5,017 nucleotides of DNA from DATEZO01 sp035255485 (GTDB lineage: Bacteria; Pseudomonadota; Gammaproteobacteria; Burkholderiales; Burkholderiaceae_D): NCBI GenBank assembly GCA_035255485.1, contig DATEZO010000157.1, forward strand, positions 1 to 5,017. Direction: 5' to 3'. How positions within the stretch are numbered: the stretch's first letter is position 1; the number at the start of each line of letters is the position of its first letter. This document shows positions 1 to 5,017 of this stretch, in pieces. The notes under the pieces are model-generated. The model saw only the letters and a list, made by a program, of their open reading frames with translations, had not been told where the DNA came from and did no database searches. The translations under genes were made by a program, and so were the position numbers.

Positions 1-506
1 TCAATTACAAGCGCGAAACCGACAAGGCCGGCAAAATCGTCAACCGGCCATTGACCGAGGAAGAAAAGAACCAGATTACCGATCTGGTGAAAGAGGCGAT
101 GGGTTATAGCAAGGACCGCGGCGACACGCTGAATGTGGTCAATAGCCCGTTCGCCGGCGCGGAGAAGGAACCCATTGTCGAAGCGCCGCTCTGGAAACGC
201 CCCGAAACCCTGGCACTGGCCAGGGAAATCGGCAAATATGTCTTCGGTGGCATTGTCCTGCTCTATCTGTTTTTCGCGGTGCTGCGGCCGATGATGAAAA
301 AGCTGATGAAGGATGCGCGCCCGGTGCCCGCGCTGCCGGACGAAAGCGAAGAAGATGCGGTGGTGCGGCTCGACTCGTCCGAACCGATGGGACAGAAGCC
401 GCGCGGCTATCAGGAAAACCTGGAGGCGGCCAAGCAACTGGCAAGGCAGGATCCCAAAATGGTCGCCAATGTCGTGAAAGCATGGGTAGGAGGCGGGAAT
501 GAGTGA
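1..506 (+). CDS. fliF: FliF, flagellar MS-ring protein (3' part only)
   Basis: This is the C-terminal 167 residues of FliF, the inner-membrane protein that builds the MS ring, the platform for the rotor and the housing of the export gate. The frame is open from base 3 to the TGA at 504-506, so the gene starts upstream of the window. The TTG at 51 lies mid-domain and is not the real start. In the visible part, residues 1-50 are the end of the periplasmic region (ending near VVNSPF). Residues about 77-94 (GKYVFGGIVLLYLFFAVL) form the second membrane helix and are followed by a basic stop-transfer patch (RPMMKKLMK). An acidic, Pro-rich cytoplasmic linker comes next. The tail at about 139-162 (NLEAAKQLARQDPKMVANVV onward) matches the conserved FliF segment that binds the N-terminal domain of FliG. 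That partner is encoded immediately downstream with an 8-base overlap. The identity rests on this tail, the membrane helix and the gene order. Confidence 0.96.
   Translation, partial: NYKRETDKAGKIVNRPLTEEEKNQITDLVKEAMGYSKDRGDTLNVVNSPFAGAEKEPIVEAPLWKRPETLALAREIGKYVFGGIVLLYLFFAVLRPMMKKLMKDARPVPALPDESEEDAVVRLDSSEPMGQKPRGYQENLEAAKQLARQDPKMVANVVKAWVGGGNE
487..493 (+). promoter_or_regulatory. Shine-Dalgarno sequence of fliG
   Basis: TAGGAGG, a near-perfect Shine-Dalgarno sequence, lies inside the last codons of fliF and is followed by five bases and then the fliG ATG at 499. It fixes the fliG start and shows that fliG is initiated within the fliF coding region. Confidence 0.85.
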
Positions 507-1494
507 GATCGGCACCCAGAAAGGCGCCATCCTGATGCTGGCGCTGGGCGAGGATGAAGCGGCGGAAGTGATGAAATACCTTGGTCCGCGCGAAGTGCAA
601 AAGCTGGGCGCAGCGATGTCTGCAATGAAGGCCGTGCCGAGCGAACAACTGGAATCGGTCCTGGAGGACTTCCGTACCGAGACCGACCAGAACACATCGC
701 TGGGACTCGATTCGGATGAATATATCCGCACCGTGCTGACCAAGGCGCTGGGCGATGACAAGGCCTCTTCCCTGCTCCACCGCATTCTCGGCGCACGCGA
801 TGCCAGCGGCATTGAGAGCCTGAAATGGATGGATGCGCAATCAGTGGCGGAATTGATCCGCAACGAGCATCCGCAGATCATTGCCACTATCATGGTCCAT
901 CTGGAGCGTTATCACGCGTGCGAAGTGCTGGATCATTTTACGGAGCGTCTGCGCAACGACGTGGTGCTGCGCATTGCAACCCTCGACGGTGTGCAGCCGG
1001 CGGCATTGCGCGAGCTGAATGAAGTGCTGACCAAACTCCTGACCGGCAATGAAAATCTGAAGAAGAAGCCGATGGGCGGTGTCCGCACGGCAGCCGAAAT
1101 CCTCAACTTTCTCTCCGGGGAGAACGAATCGTCGGTGCTTGCGAACCTGAAAAATTATGACGCCGACATGGCGCAAAAGATCATGGACGAAATGTTCGTG
1201 TTCGAAAACATCATGGACATCGACGATCGCGGCATCCAGACGCTGCTGCGCGAAGTGCAGTCCGAATCGCTGATCGTGGCGTTGAAAGGCGCGGGCCAGG
1301 ACCTGCGCGAGAAGATTTTCAAGAACATGTCGCAGCGCGCCGCCGAAATGATGCGCGAAGATCTCGACGCCAAGGGGCCGGTGCGTCTGTCGGAAGTCGA
1401 GGCGCAGCAAAAGGAAATCCTGCAGATCGTGCGCCGCCTGGCGGACGAAGGCCAGATCATGCTAGGCGCGAAGGGAGATGACGCTTATGTCTAG
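499..1494 (+). CDS. fliG: FliG, flagellar motor switch/rotor protein
   Basis: FliG forms the ring under the MS ring, receives torque from the MotA stator and, with FliM and FliN, sets rotation direction. The protein is 331 residues, the same length as the enterobacterial protein as I recall it. Visible landmarks are: an N-terminal domain (about 1-100) that binds the FliF tail; the middle-domain EHPQ motif (123-126) used for FliM binding; a Gly-Gly linker (193-194); the MFVF motif (232-235) at the hinge of the C-terminal domain; and the charged torque helix region with K263, R280, E287, D288 and R296. These line up, one residue off, with E. coli K264, R281, D288, D289 and R297, so one aspartate is replaced by glutamate. 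The start is set by a strong TAGGAGG at 487-493. The gene overlaps fliF by 8 bases and fliH by 8 bases, which implies coupled translation and balanced subunit supply. Confidence 0.98.
   Translation: MSEIGTQKGAILMLALGEDEAAEVMKYLGPREVQKLGAAMSAMKAVPSEQLESVLEDFRTETDQNTSLGLDSDEYIRTVLTKALGDDKASSLLHRILGARDASGIESLKWMDAQSVAELIRNEHPQIIATIMVHLERYHACEVLDHFTERLRNDVVLRIATLDGVQPAALRELNEVLTKLLTGNENLKKKPMGGVRTAAEILNFLSGENESSVLANLKNYDADMAQKIMDEMFVFENIMDIDDRGIQTLLREVQSESLIVALKGAGQDLREKIFKNMSQRAAEMMREDLDAKGPVRLSEVEAQQKEILQIVRRLADEGQIMLGAKGDDAYV
1471..1477 (+). promoter_or_regulatory. Shine-Dalgarno sequence of fliH (decides its start)
   Basis: AAGGGAG lies in the end of fliG. It is nine bases from the ATG at 1487 but directly abuts the in-frame ATG at 1478, so only the second ATG has a workable spacing. 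Confidence 0.65.
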
Positions 1495-2137
1495 CGCAAT
1501 TCCGAAAGAGCAGCAATCGGCCTATGAGCGCTGGGAACTGGCCTCGTTCGGCGACGAACGCTCGAGCGCCAAGGCCGCTGCCCAGGCGGCGGCCAATGAG
1601 TTGGCCTTGCAGCAGATTGCGGCCATGCGCGAGCAGGCGCGTCAGGAAGGCTATGCGACAGGTTACGCCGAAGGCCGCGCCGCCGGGCTGGAAATGGGCC
1701 GCACGGATGCGGCACGGGAGATCGCGCCGCTGCATCAGATCGCGGCCGCCTTTGGCGATGAAGTTGCCCGGGCCAATGAATCGATGGCCGAAGACATGCT
1801 GAATCTGGCGCTCGACCTGGCCAAGGCGCTGCTGAAGACGTCGCTGGCGATCCGTCCCGAGCTGGTGCTGCCGGTGGTTGGCGAAGCGATCCGCTATCTG
1901 CCGAGTGTGCAGCAGCCCGCGATACTGTTCCTGCATCCACAGGACGCCGCCATCGTGCGCGACCACATGGGCGACGATCTGGCCAAGGCCGGCTGGCGCG
2001 TGGCCGACGATGCGCAACTGGCGCGCGGTGGCTGCCGCGTCGAAACCGCCAGCAACCAGATCGATGCCACCATCACCACCCGCTGGCAGCGGATTGCCGA
2101 AGCGCTCGGCAAGCAGGCCGACTGGCTCGACGCATGA
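1487..2137 (+). CDS. fliH: FliH, export ATPase regulator/tether
   Basis: FliH binds the FliI ATPase, restrains it, and links it to the C ring (FliN) and to the export gate. From the ATG at 1487 it is 216 residues. An in-frame ATG at 1478 would add MTL, but it abuts the Shine-Dalgarno sequence. Near the N-terminus is an aromatic segment around Y13 and W16 (YERWELASF), the kind of Trp-containing peptide that in FliH contacts FliN and FlhA. Residues about 28-75 are Ala/Gln-rich helix, including five glycines spaced exactly four apart (G55, G59, G63, G67, G71), the GxxxG repeat known in FliH. The C-terminal half (about 100-205) is the V-type-ATPase-E-like domain that binds the FliI N-terminus, ending with the conserved GGCRVET...IDAT segment (181-196). 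The TGA overlaps the fliI start in ATGA. Identity is firm from the repeat, the C-terminal motif and the neighbours. Confidence 0.94.
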   Translation: MSSAIPKEQQSAYERWELASFGDERSSAKAAAQAAANELALQQIAAMREQARQEGYATGYAEGRAAGLEMGRTDAAREIAPLHQIAAAFGDEVARANESMAEDMLNLALDLAKALLKTSLAIRPELVLPVVGEAIRYLPSVQQPAILFLHPQDAAIVRDHMGDDLAKAGWRVADDAQLARGGCRVETASNQIDATITTRWQRIAEALGKQADWLDA

Positions 2138-3537
2138 CCGGCGCCACGCCCTACAGCACCCGCTGGAAGGCGTACCTGCATGATTGCAGCGCGCTGATGG
2201 CGATTGCGGAACCGATGCAGGTATCCGGCCGCGTTACCCGCGTCGCAGGCCTGGTGATGGAAGCAATCGGGTTGAAGCTGGCAGTGGGCAGCGCCTGCAC
2301 CATTCCGCTGCAGAACGGCGCACGAATCGAAGCCGAAGTGGTTGGTTTTGAGAATGATCGCCTGTTCCTGATGCCGCAAAGCGATGTGGAAGGCGTGGTG
2401 CCCGGCACCCGCGTCTTTCCGGTAGAGGTAGTGCAGACCCTGCCCCGCCCCGGCACGGTGGCACATCCGCGTCGCCGCCCAAGCGACCGGGGCCGGCATC
2501 TGCCGGTCGGCGATGAATTGCTCGGACGGGTACTGGACGGCTGCGGCAGGCCGCTGGACAGCCTGGGCCCCCTGCAGACACACCAGTCGGCTCCGCTGAA
2601 CGTGCGGGCGGCCAACCCGCTGTCGCGCGCACCGATCAGCGATATTCTCGATGTCGGCGTACGCGCCATCAATAGCATGCTGACCGTGGGGCGCGGACAG
2701 CGCATGGGTTTGTTTGCCGGCTCCGGCGTCGGCAAGAGCGTGCTGCTCGGCATGATGGCGCGCTACACCAGTGCAGACGTGATCGTGGTTGGCCTGATCG
2801 GCGAGCGGGGACGCGAAGTCAAGGAATTCATCGAGCAGATTCTCGGGCCGCAGGGGCTGGCGCGCTCGGTCGTGGTGGCTGCACCAGCCGATACGCCGCC
2901 GCTGATGCGCCTGCAGGGTGCGGCCTATGCCACGGCGATTGCCGAGCATTTCCGCGACCAGGGCAAGAATGTTCTGCTGATCATGGATTCGCTGACGCGC
3001 TATGCAATGGCGCAGCGCGAAATCGCGCTGGCGATCGGCGAGCCACCGGCAACCAAGGGCTATCCGCCGTCCGTATTCGCGAAGCTGCCGGCGCTGGTCG
3101 AGCGCGCCGGCAATGGCAAGCCGGGGGGCGGCTCGATTACCGCTTTCTATACCGTGCTGACGGAGGGAGACGACCAGCAGGACCCCATCGCGGACGCTGC
3201 GCGCGCCATCCTCGACGGCCATATCGTGCTCAACCGCGTACTGGCGGAAGCCGGCCACTATCCAGCTATCGATATCGAGCAATCGATCAGCCGCGCCATG
3301 CACAACATTACCTCTGCAGAGCACCAGAAATCGACGCGCCGCCTGAAACAGCTGTATTCCCGCTTCCAGCGCAGCCGTGACCTGATCAGCGTGGGCGCCT
3401 ACAGCCCCGGCAGCGATCCGGTGCTGGATGAAGCCATCGCGCTGCAGCCGAAAATCGAGTCATTCCTGCAGCAGGGCATTACCGAACGAGCCGGCATTCA
3501 GGAAAGCTTGAGGCAACTTACCACGCTGTTCAAGTGA
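2134..3537 (+). CDS. fliI: FliI, flagellum-specific export ATPase
   Basis: FliI is the hexameric cytoplasmic ATPase of the flagellar type III export apparatus. It hydrolyses ATP to help unload and deliver rod, hook and filament subunits to the gate. It is 467 residues, a normal family length. Residues about 1-100 form the N-terminal beta-barrel and FliH-binding region. The catalytic domain carries Walker A AGSGVGKS (195-202), the catalytic-glutamate segment GERGREV (223-229, E224), Walker B LLIMDS (281-286) and the F1-type signature PAIDIEQSIS (377-386). The segment EPPATKGYPPSVF is typical of FliI and its type III relatives. The injectisome ATPase SctN has the same motifs, but the neighbours fliG, fliH, fliJ and fliK settle it as flagellar. 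Its ATG shares ATGA with the fliH stop and has no convincing Shine-Dalgarno sequence, so translation probably depends on ribosomes finishing fliH. All catalytic motifs look intact. Confidence 0.98.
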   Translation: MTGATPYSTRWKAYLHDCSALMAIAEPMQVSGRVTRVAGLVMEAIGLKLAVGSACTIPLQNGARIEAEVVGFENDRLFLMPQSDVEGVVPGTRVFPVEVVQTLPRPGTVAHPRRRPSDRGRHLPVGDELLGRVLDGCGRPLDSLGPLQTHQSAPLNVRAANPLSRAPISDILDVGVRAINSMLTVGRGQRMGLFAGSGVGKSVLLGMMARYTSADVIVVGLIGERGREVKEFIEQILGPQGLARSVVVAAPADTPPLMRLQGAAYATAIAEHFRDQGKNVLLIMDSLTRYAMAQREIALAIGEPPATKGYPPSVFAKLPALVERAGNGKPGGGSITAFYTVLTEGDDQQDPIADAARAILDGHIVLNRVLAEAGHYPAIDIEQSISRAMHNITSAEHQKSTRRLKQLYSRFQRSRDLISVGAYSPGSDPVLDEAIALQPKIESFLQQGITERAGIQESLRQLTTLFK

Positions 3538-3571
3538 TCGAACACGGCATTTCTGAATATACTCGGAAATT

Positions 3572-4009
3572 ATGGCGCATCCTTCCTCACTTGACACCCT
3601 GATCGAACTGGCGACCACCGAAACCGATGCGGCCGCGAAAAAACTCGGCAGTGCCATTCGCGCCCATGAGGAAACCGAGAAAAGGCTCGCATTGCTGCTG
3701 CAATACCGTGACGACTATGCGATCCGTTTTCAGTCAAGCCTTGCAGTCGGCCTGACAGCGGCGGGATACCGTAATTTCCAGCTGTTCCTGGACAAGCTCG
3801 ACACTGCGATCGCCGGCCAGCAGAACATCGTCAACGAGGCGCAAAAACGGATCGATGCGGAACGTTCCGCCTGGCAGGCAAGCGAACGCAAGCGCATGTC
3901 CTACGATACGCTGGCTGTCCGCGCCCGACAGGCAGAGCTGCGGCTCGAGGTCAAACGCGATCAGAAGCAGACAGATGAGCTAGCGGCACGACTGAGTTAT
4001 CGTGCATGA
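3572..4009 (+). CDS. fliJ: FliJ, export ATPase stalk/chaperone-escort protein
   Basis: FliJ is a small antiparallel coiled-coil protein that inserts into the centre of the FliI hexamer, like the F1 gamma subunit, couples the ATPase to FlhA, and recycles chaperones. The product is 145 residues, close to the usual size of about 147. It is almost entirely charged helix: an N-terminal helix (about 5-58) with the family-like LLLQYRDDY (41-49), a short Gly-containing turn (about 60-65), then a second long helix (66-143) with YRNFQLFLDKLD (66-77), W101 and a KR-rich stretch (107-131). There is no membrane segment or signal peptide. The frame is closed just upstream (TGA at 3554-3556), so ATG 3572 is the only plausible start. 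The best Shine-Dalgarno candidate, GGAAA (3565-3569), is only two bases away, which suggests weak initiation. The gene lies 34 bases after fliI and 118 bases before fliK. Confidence 0.92.
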   Translation: MAHPSSLDTLIELATTETDAAAKKLGSAIRAHEETEKRLALLLQYRDDYAIRFQSSLAVGLTAAGYRNFQLFLDKLDTAIAGQQNIVNEAQKRIDAERSAWQASERKRMSYDTLAVRARQAELRLEVKRDQKQTDELAARLSYRA

Positions 4010-4014
4010 GTCAT

Positions 4015-4037
4015 GATGATGAACAAACCACATCATC
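4015..4037 (+). repeat. Short inverted repeat (weak hairpin) after fliJ
   Basis: GATGATG (4015-4021) and CATCATC (4031-4037) are perfect 7-base complements with a 9-base loop. The stem has only three G-C pairs and is followed by TGATTCTCC rather than a T-run, so it is not a classical intrinsic terminator. It could be a weak mRNA hairpin that masks the ATG triplet at 4013-4021. Confidence 0.4.
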
Positions 4038-4044
4038 TGATTCT

Positions 4045-4081
4045 CCGGACTACCGTTCACCGCTCTTCCGGACGATTACCG
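4045..4081 (+). repeat. Imperfect direct repeat CCGGAC-TACCG
   Basis: CCGGAC-TACCG (4045-4055) recurs at 4068-4081 with three extra bases (GAT) in the middle, the two copies starting 23 bases apart. The function is unknown. It could be a protein-binding pair or a relic of a small duplication. Confidence 0.4.
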
Positions 4082-4089
4082 GGTGCTTT

Positions 4090-4131
4090 ATGACTGATAC
4101 AGACTTACACGCCAAACAGCTGACAACATGA
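4090..4131 (+). other. Possible 13-codon ORF overlapping the fliK start (uncertain)
   Basis: ATG at 4090 opens a 13-codon frame (MTDTDLHAKQLTT) ending at TGA 4129-4131, which overlaps the fliK ATG (4128) as ATGA. Its own ATG overlaps the stop of the preceding 26-codon frame in the same way. The upstream GGGTG (4081-4085) is a poor Shine-Dalgarno sequence. This may be a translational-coupling element or chance. Confidence 0.2.
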
Positions 4132-5017
4132 ATACATCCGTAACAGCAAACCCGGTACTGACTCAGCAAAACCCGATACCCTCGGCGAGGCAACCAGATG
4201 CACCGCCATCCGGCATGCCGTTCAATCACGTGCTATCGCGGGAGATGGCGGGTCGCGATAGCGTCAACGAGGCGCATCAGGCCGGACCCGATGGTGCAAG
4301 CACCCCAAATACGGTAACCCCTGCTTCCGCAAAGGCAGTGAAAAAAAACAGCGAGAAAGAAACTGCTGGAGACAATGGCGAAACGGCCGCAACGGATATT
4401 CCCGCCTCTCCGGCCAGCGCAGCGACCGACATGCTGGCACTGATCAACACGATCGGCCAGCTTGCTTCAACCGGCGCGGACAAGCGGCCGGATGCTGCAA
4501 CTGCAAAGACTGAAGCAATACCGCTGGCAATCGATGCCGCACGCAGTCCGGCGACGGATCAGGATAGCCTGCCTGCGGGCCTGGACAAACAGGAATTGAC
4601 TACCGACGCAAAAACAGCCGCCGAAGAATTTTTGTCGGTAGCCGATGCAAAAACGGAAGCCAAGGACGCACCGCTATTGCCGGATAGCCATTCTCCACGA
4701 CCGCCAATAATCGCCAGTGTTCCACCGACGGCGGATACACGTTCTTTGGCACCGGACAAGGACGCTCCGAATGCAAAGACCGTGAGTCCCAACGATCAGG
4801 CGCCAGATCGCGACCTGCAGGGAATCTCCGCACGCAGGCAGAAAAACGATTTGACGGCCGCATTGAAACCAGCCAGCGAGCAGCAACCGCCTGCCAACCT
4901 GGATCGGCAGGAGAAACCGCTGAACGGCGATCCGGCGTTGTCGGCCAGGGCCGGGTTTGCAGCGAGCCTGGATGCGGAACGAGCAAAGGAAGCGCCATCA
5001 CCGAGCACGCCCGCCAT
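4128..5017 (+). CDS. fliK: FliK, hook-length control protein (N-terminal part only)
   Basis: FliK is the secreted molecular ruler that measures hook length and, through its C-terminal domain, switches the export gate (FlhB) from rod/hook to filament substrates. From ATG 4128 the frame stays open for 296 codons to the window edge with no stop, so the gene is cut by the window and not by mutation. The visible part is a low-complexity, Ala/Asp/Pro/Lys-rich, probably disordered region with no Cys, Trp or Tyr, as expected for a ruler exported unfolded. Near the start is FNHVLSREMA (32-41), a motif I associate with betaproteobacterial FliK. A hydrophobic helix, DMLALINTIGQL (101-112), follows. Short AKT-containing segments recur at 126-130, 161-165, 174-178 and 216-219. 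The conserved C-terminal Flg_hook domain lies beyond the window, so the name rests on composition, the N-terminal motif and position after fliJ. No clear Shine-Dalgarno sequence precedes the ATG. Codons are more A-rich than in fliF-fliI. Confidence 0.88.
   Translation, partial: MNTSVTANPVLTQQNPIPSARQPDAPPSGMPFNHVLSREMAGRDSVNEAHQAGPDGASTPNTVTPASAKAVKKNSEKETAGDNGETAATDIPASPASAATDMLALINTIGQLASTGADKRPDAATAKTEAIPLAIDAARSPATDQDSLPAGLDKQELTTDAKTAAEEFLSVADAKTEAKDAPLLPDSHSPRPPIIASVPPTADTRSLAPDKDAPNAKTVSPNDQAPDRDLQGISARRQKNDLTAALKPASEQQPPANLDRQEKPLNGDPALSARAGFAASLDAERAKEAPSPSTPA

Larger units (their letters stand above)
4013..4093 (+). other. Possible 26-codon leader ORF (uncertain)
   Basis: An open frame starts three bases after the fliJ stop with three consecutive ATG codons (4013, 4016, 4019) and ends at TGA 4091-4093, encoding 26 residues (begins MMMNKPHHL). 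I recognise no domain. The peptide is basic and not clearly hydrophobic. Its stop overlaps a second ATG at 4090 as ATGA. There is no good Shine-Dalgarno sequence, so translation would have to be by reinitiation after fliJ. It may be chance. If it is translated, its role would more likely be ribosome delivery than a functional peptide. Confidence 0.2.
4010..4127 (+). other. fliJ-fliK intergenic stretch
   Basis: This 118-base gap is by far the largest in the window. I see no convincing sigma70, sigma28 or sigma54 promoter and no GC-rich stem followed by a T-run. It does contain a 7-base inverted repeat right after the fliJ stop, an imperfect direct repeat, and two tiny open frames that run into each other and into the fliK start. 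These are listed separately. Confidence 0.6.

Noticed and set aside
51..53. TTG as a start for a separate 151-residue protein
   Set aside because: The same frame is open to the left edge of the window with FliF-like sequence, so this is an internal leucine codon of a gene truncated by the window.
139..1410. Minus-strand open frames opposite fliF and fliG (139-840, 841-1410)
   Set aside because: They are antisense shadows of conserved genes. Their products are low-complexity, His/Arg/Gln-rich and show no family features.
1894..3324. A 476-codon open frame on the minus strand opposite fliI
   Set aside because: It lies almost wholly antisense to an intact, motif-complete fliI (and the end of fliH). 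Its translation is rich in Arg, His, Gln and Cys with no recognisable domain. Long antisense frames are expected opposite GC-rich genes with strong third-position bias.
2134..3537. Injectisome (non-flagellar type III) ATPase or F1 beta subunit
   Set aside because: The Walker and F1 signature motifs are shared by these families, but the flanking fliG, fliH, fliJ and fliK genes make FliI the clear assignment.
3558..3563. TATACT as a promoter -10 for fliJ
   Set aside because: No acceptable -35 lies 16-18 bases upstream and there is no proper extended -10. Operon structure makes a separate promoter unnecessary.
4015..4045. Intrinsic terminator after fliJ
   Set aside because: The 7-base stem is weak and is not followed by a T-run. 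fliK continues in the same direction as part of the usual operon.
4277..5017. Several minus-strand open frames opposite fliK
   Set aside because: The plus strand is open for 296 codons from ATG 4128 with a FliK-like N-terminus in the expected operon position. The minus-strand frames are fragmented, overlap each other and lack recognisable features.
1..5017. A new defence, mobile or otherwise undescribed system
   Set aside because: Every long plus-strand frame is a known flagellar gene in canonical order. There are no transposase, integrase, repeat-array or foreign-cargo signs. Unexplained structure is confined to the 118-base fliJ-fliK gap.

Overview
The window is one continuous, co-oriented (+ strand) block of flagellar genes in the order fliF (3' end only), fliG, fliH, fliI, fliJ, fliK (5' part only). 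This is the classical fliFGHIJK order of peritrichous and polar flagellar loci in Beta- and Gammaproteobacteria. The GC-rich coding, the FliK N-terminus (F-x-x-V-L-S-R-E-M) and the FliF C-terminal tail suggest a betaproteobacterium of the Burkholderiales, perhaps Oxalobacteraceae-like. That placement is inference from general appearance, not from a database search.

Layout: 1-506 is the end of FliF, the MS-ring protein. 499-1494 is FliG, the rotor switch protein that sits on FliF. 1487-2137 is FliH, the regulator and tether of the export ATPase. 2134-3537 is FliI, the export ATPase. 3572-4009 is FliJ, the coiled-coil stalk of the ATPase. 4010-4127 is a 118-base gap. 4128 to the window edge is the N-terminal part of FliK, the hook-length ruler. 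There are no RNA genes, mobile elements, CRISPR arrays or recognisable terminators.

The genes are tightly packed. fliF/fliG and fliG/fliH each overlap by 8 bases and have a Shine-Dalgarno sequence inside the upstream gene. fliH/fliI share an ATGA (4-base overlap). fliI/fliJ are separated by 34 bases and fliJ/fliK by 118 bases. This indicates a single transcript with translational coupling. The products form two linked machines: the rotor (FliF-FliG) and the cytoplasmic part of the flagellar type III export apparatus (FliH-FliI-FliJ), which secretes FliK among other substrates.

The content is an ordinary flagellar operon, and I found no evidence of a new biological system. The least expected detail is in the fliJ-fliK gap. 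Two very short open frames tile it, each joined to the next start by an ATGA overlap, so ribosomes could in principle be handed from fliJ to a fliK start that lacks a clear Shine-Dalgarno sequence. An A8 tract forming an A-AAA-AAC heptamer in frame early in fliK is a second, weaker oddity.
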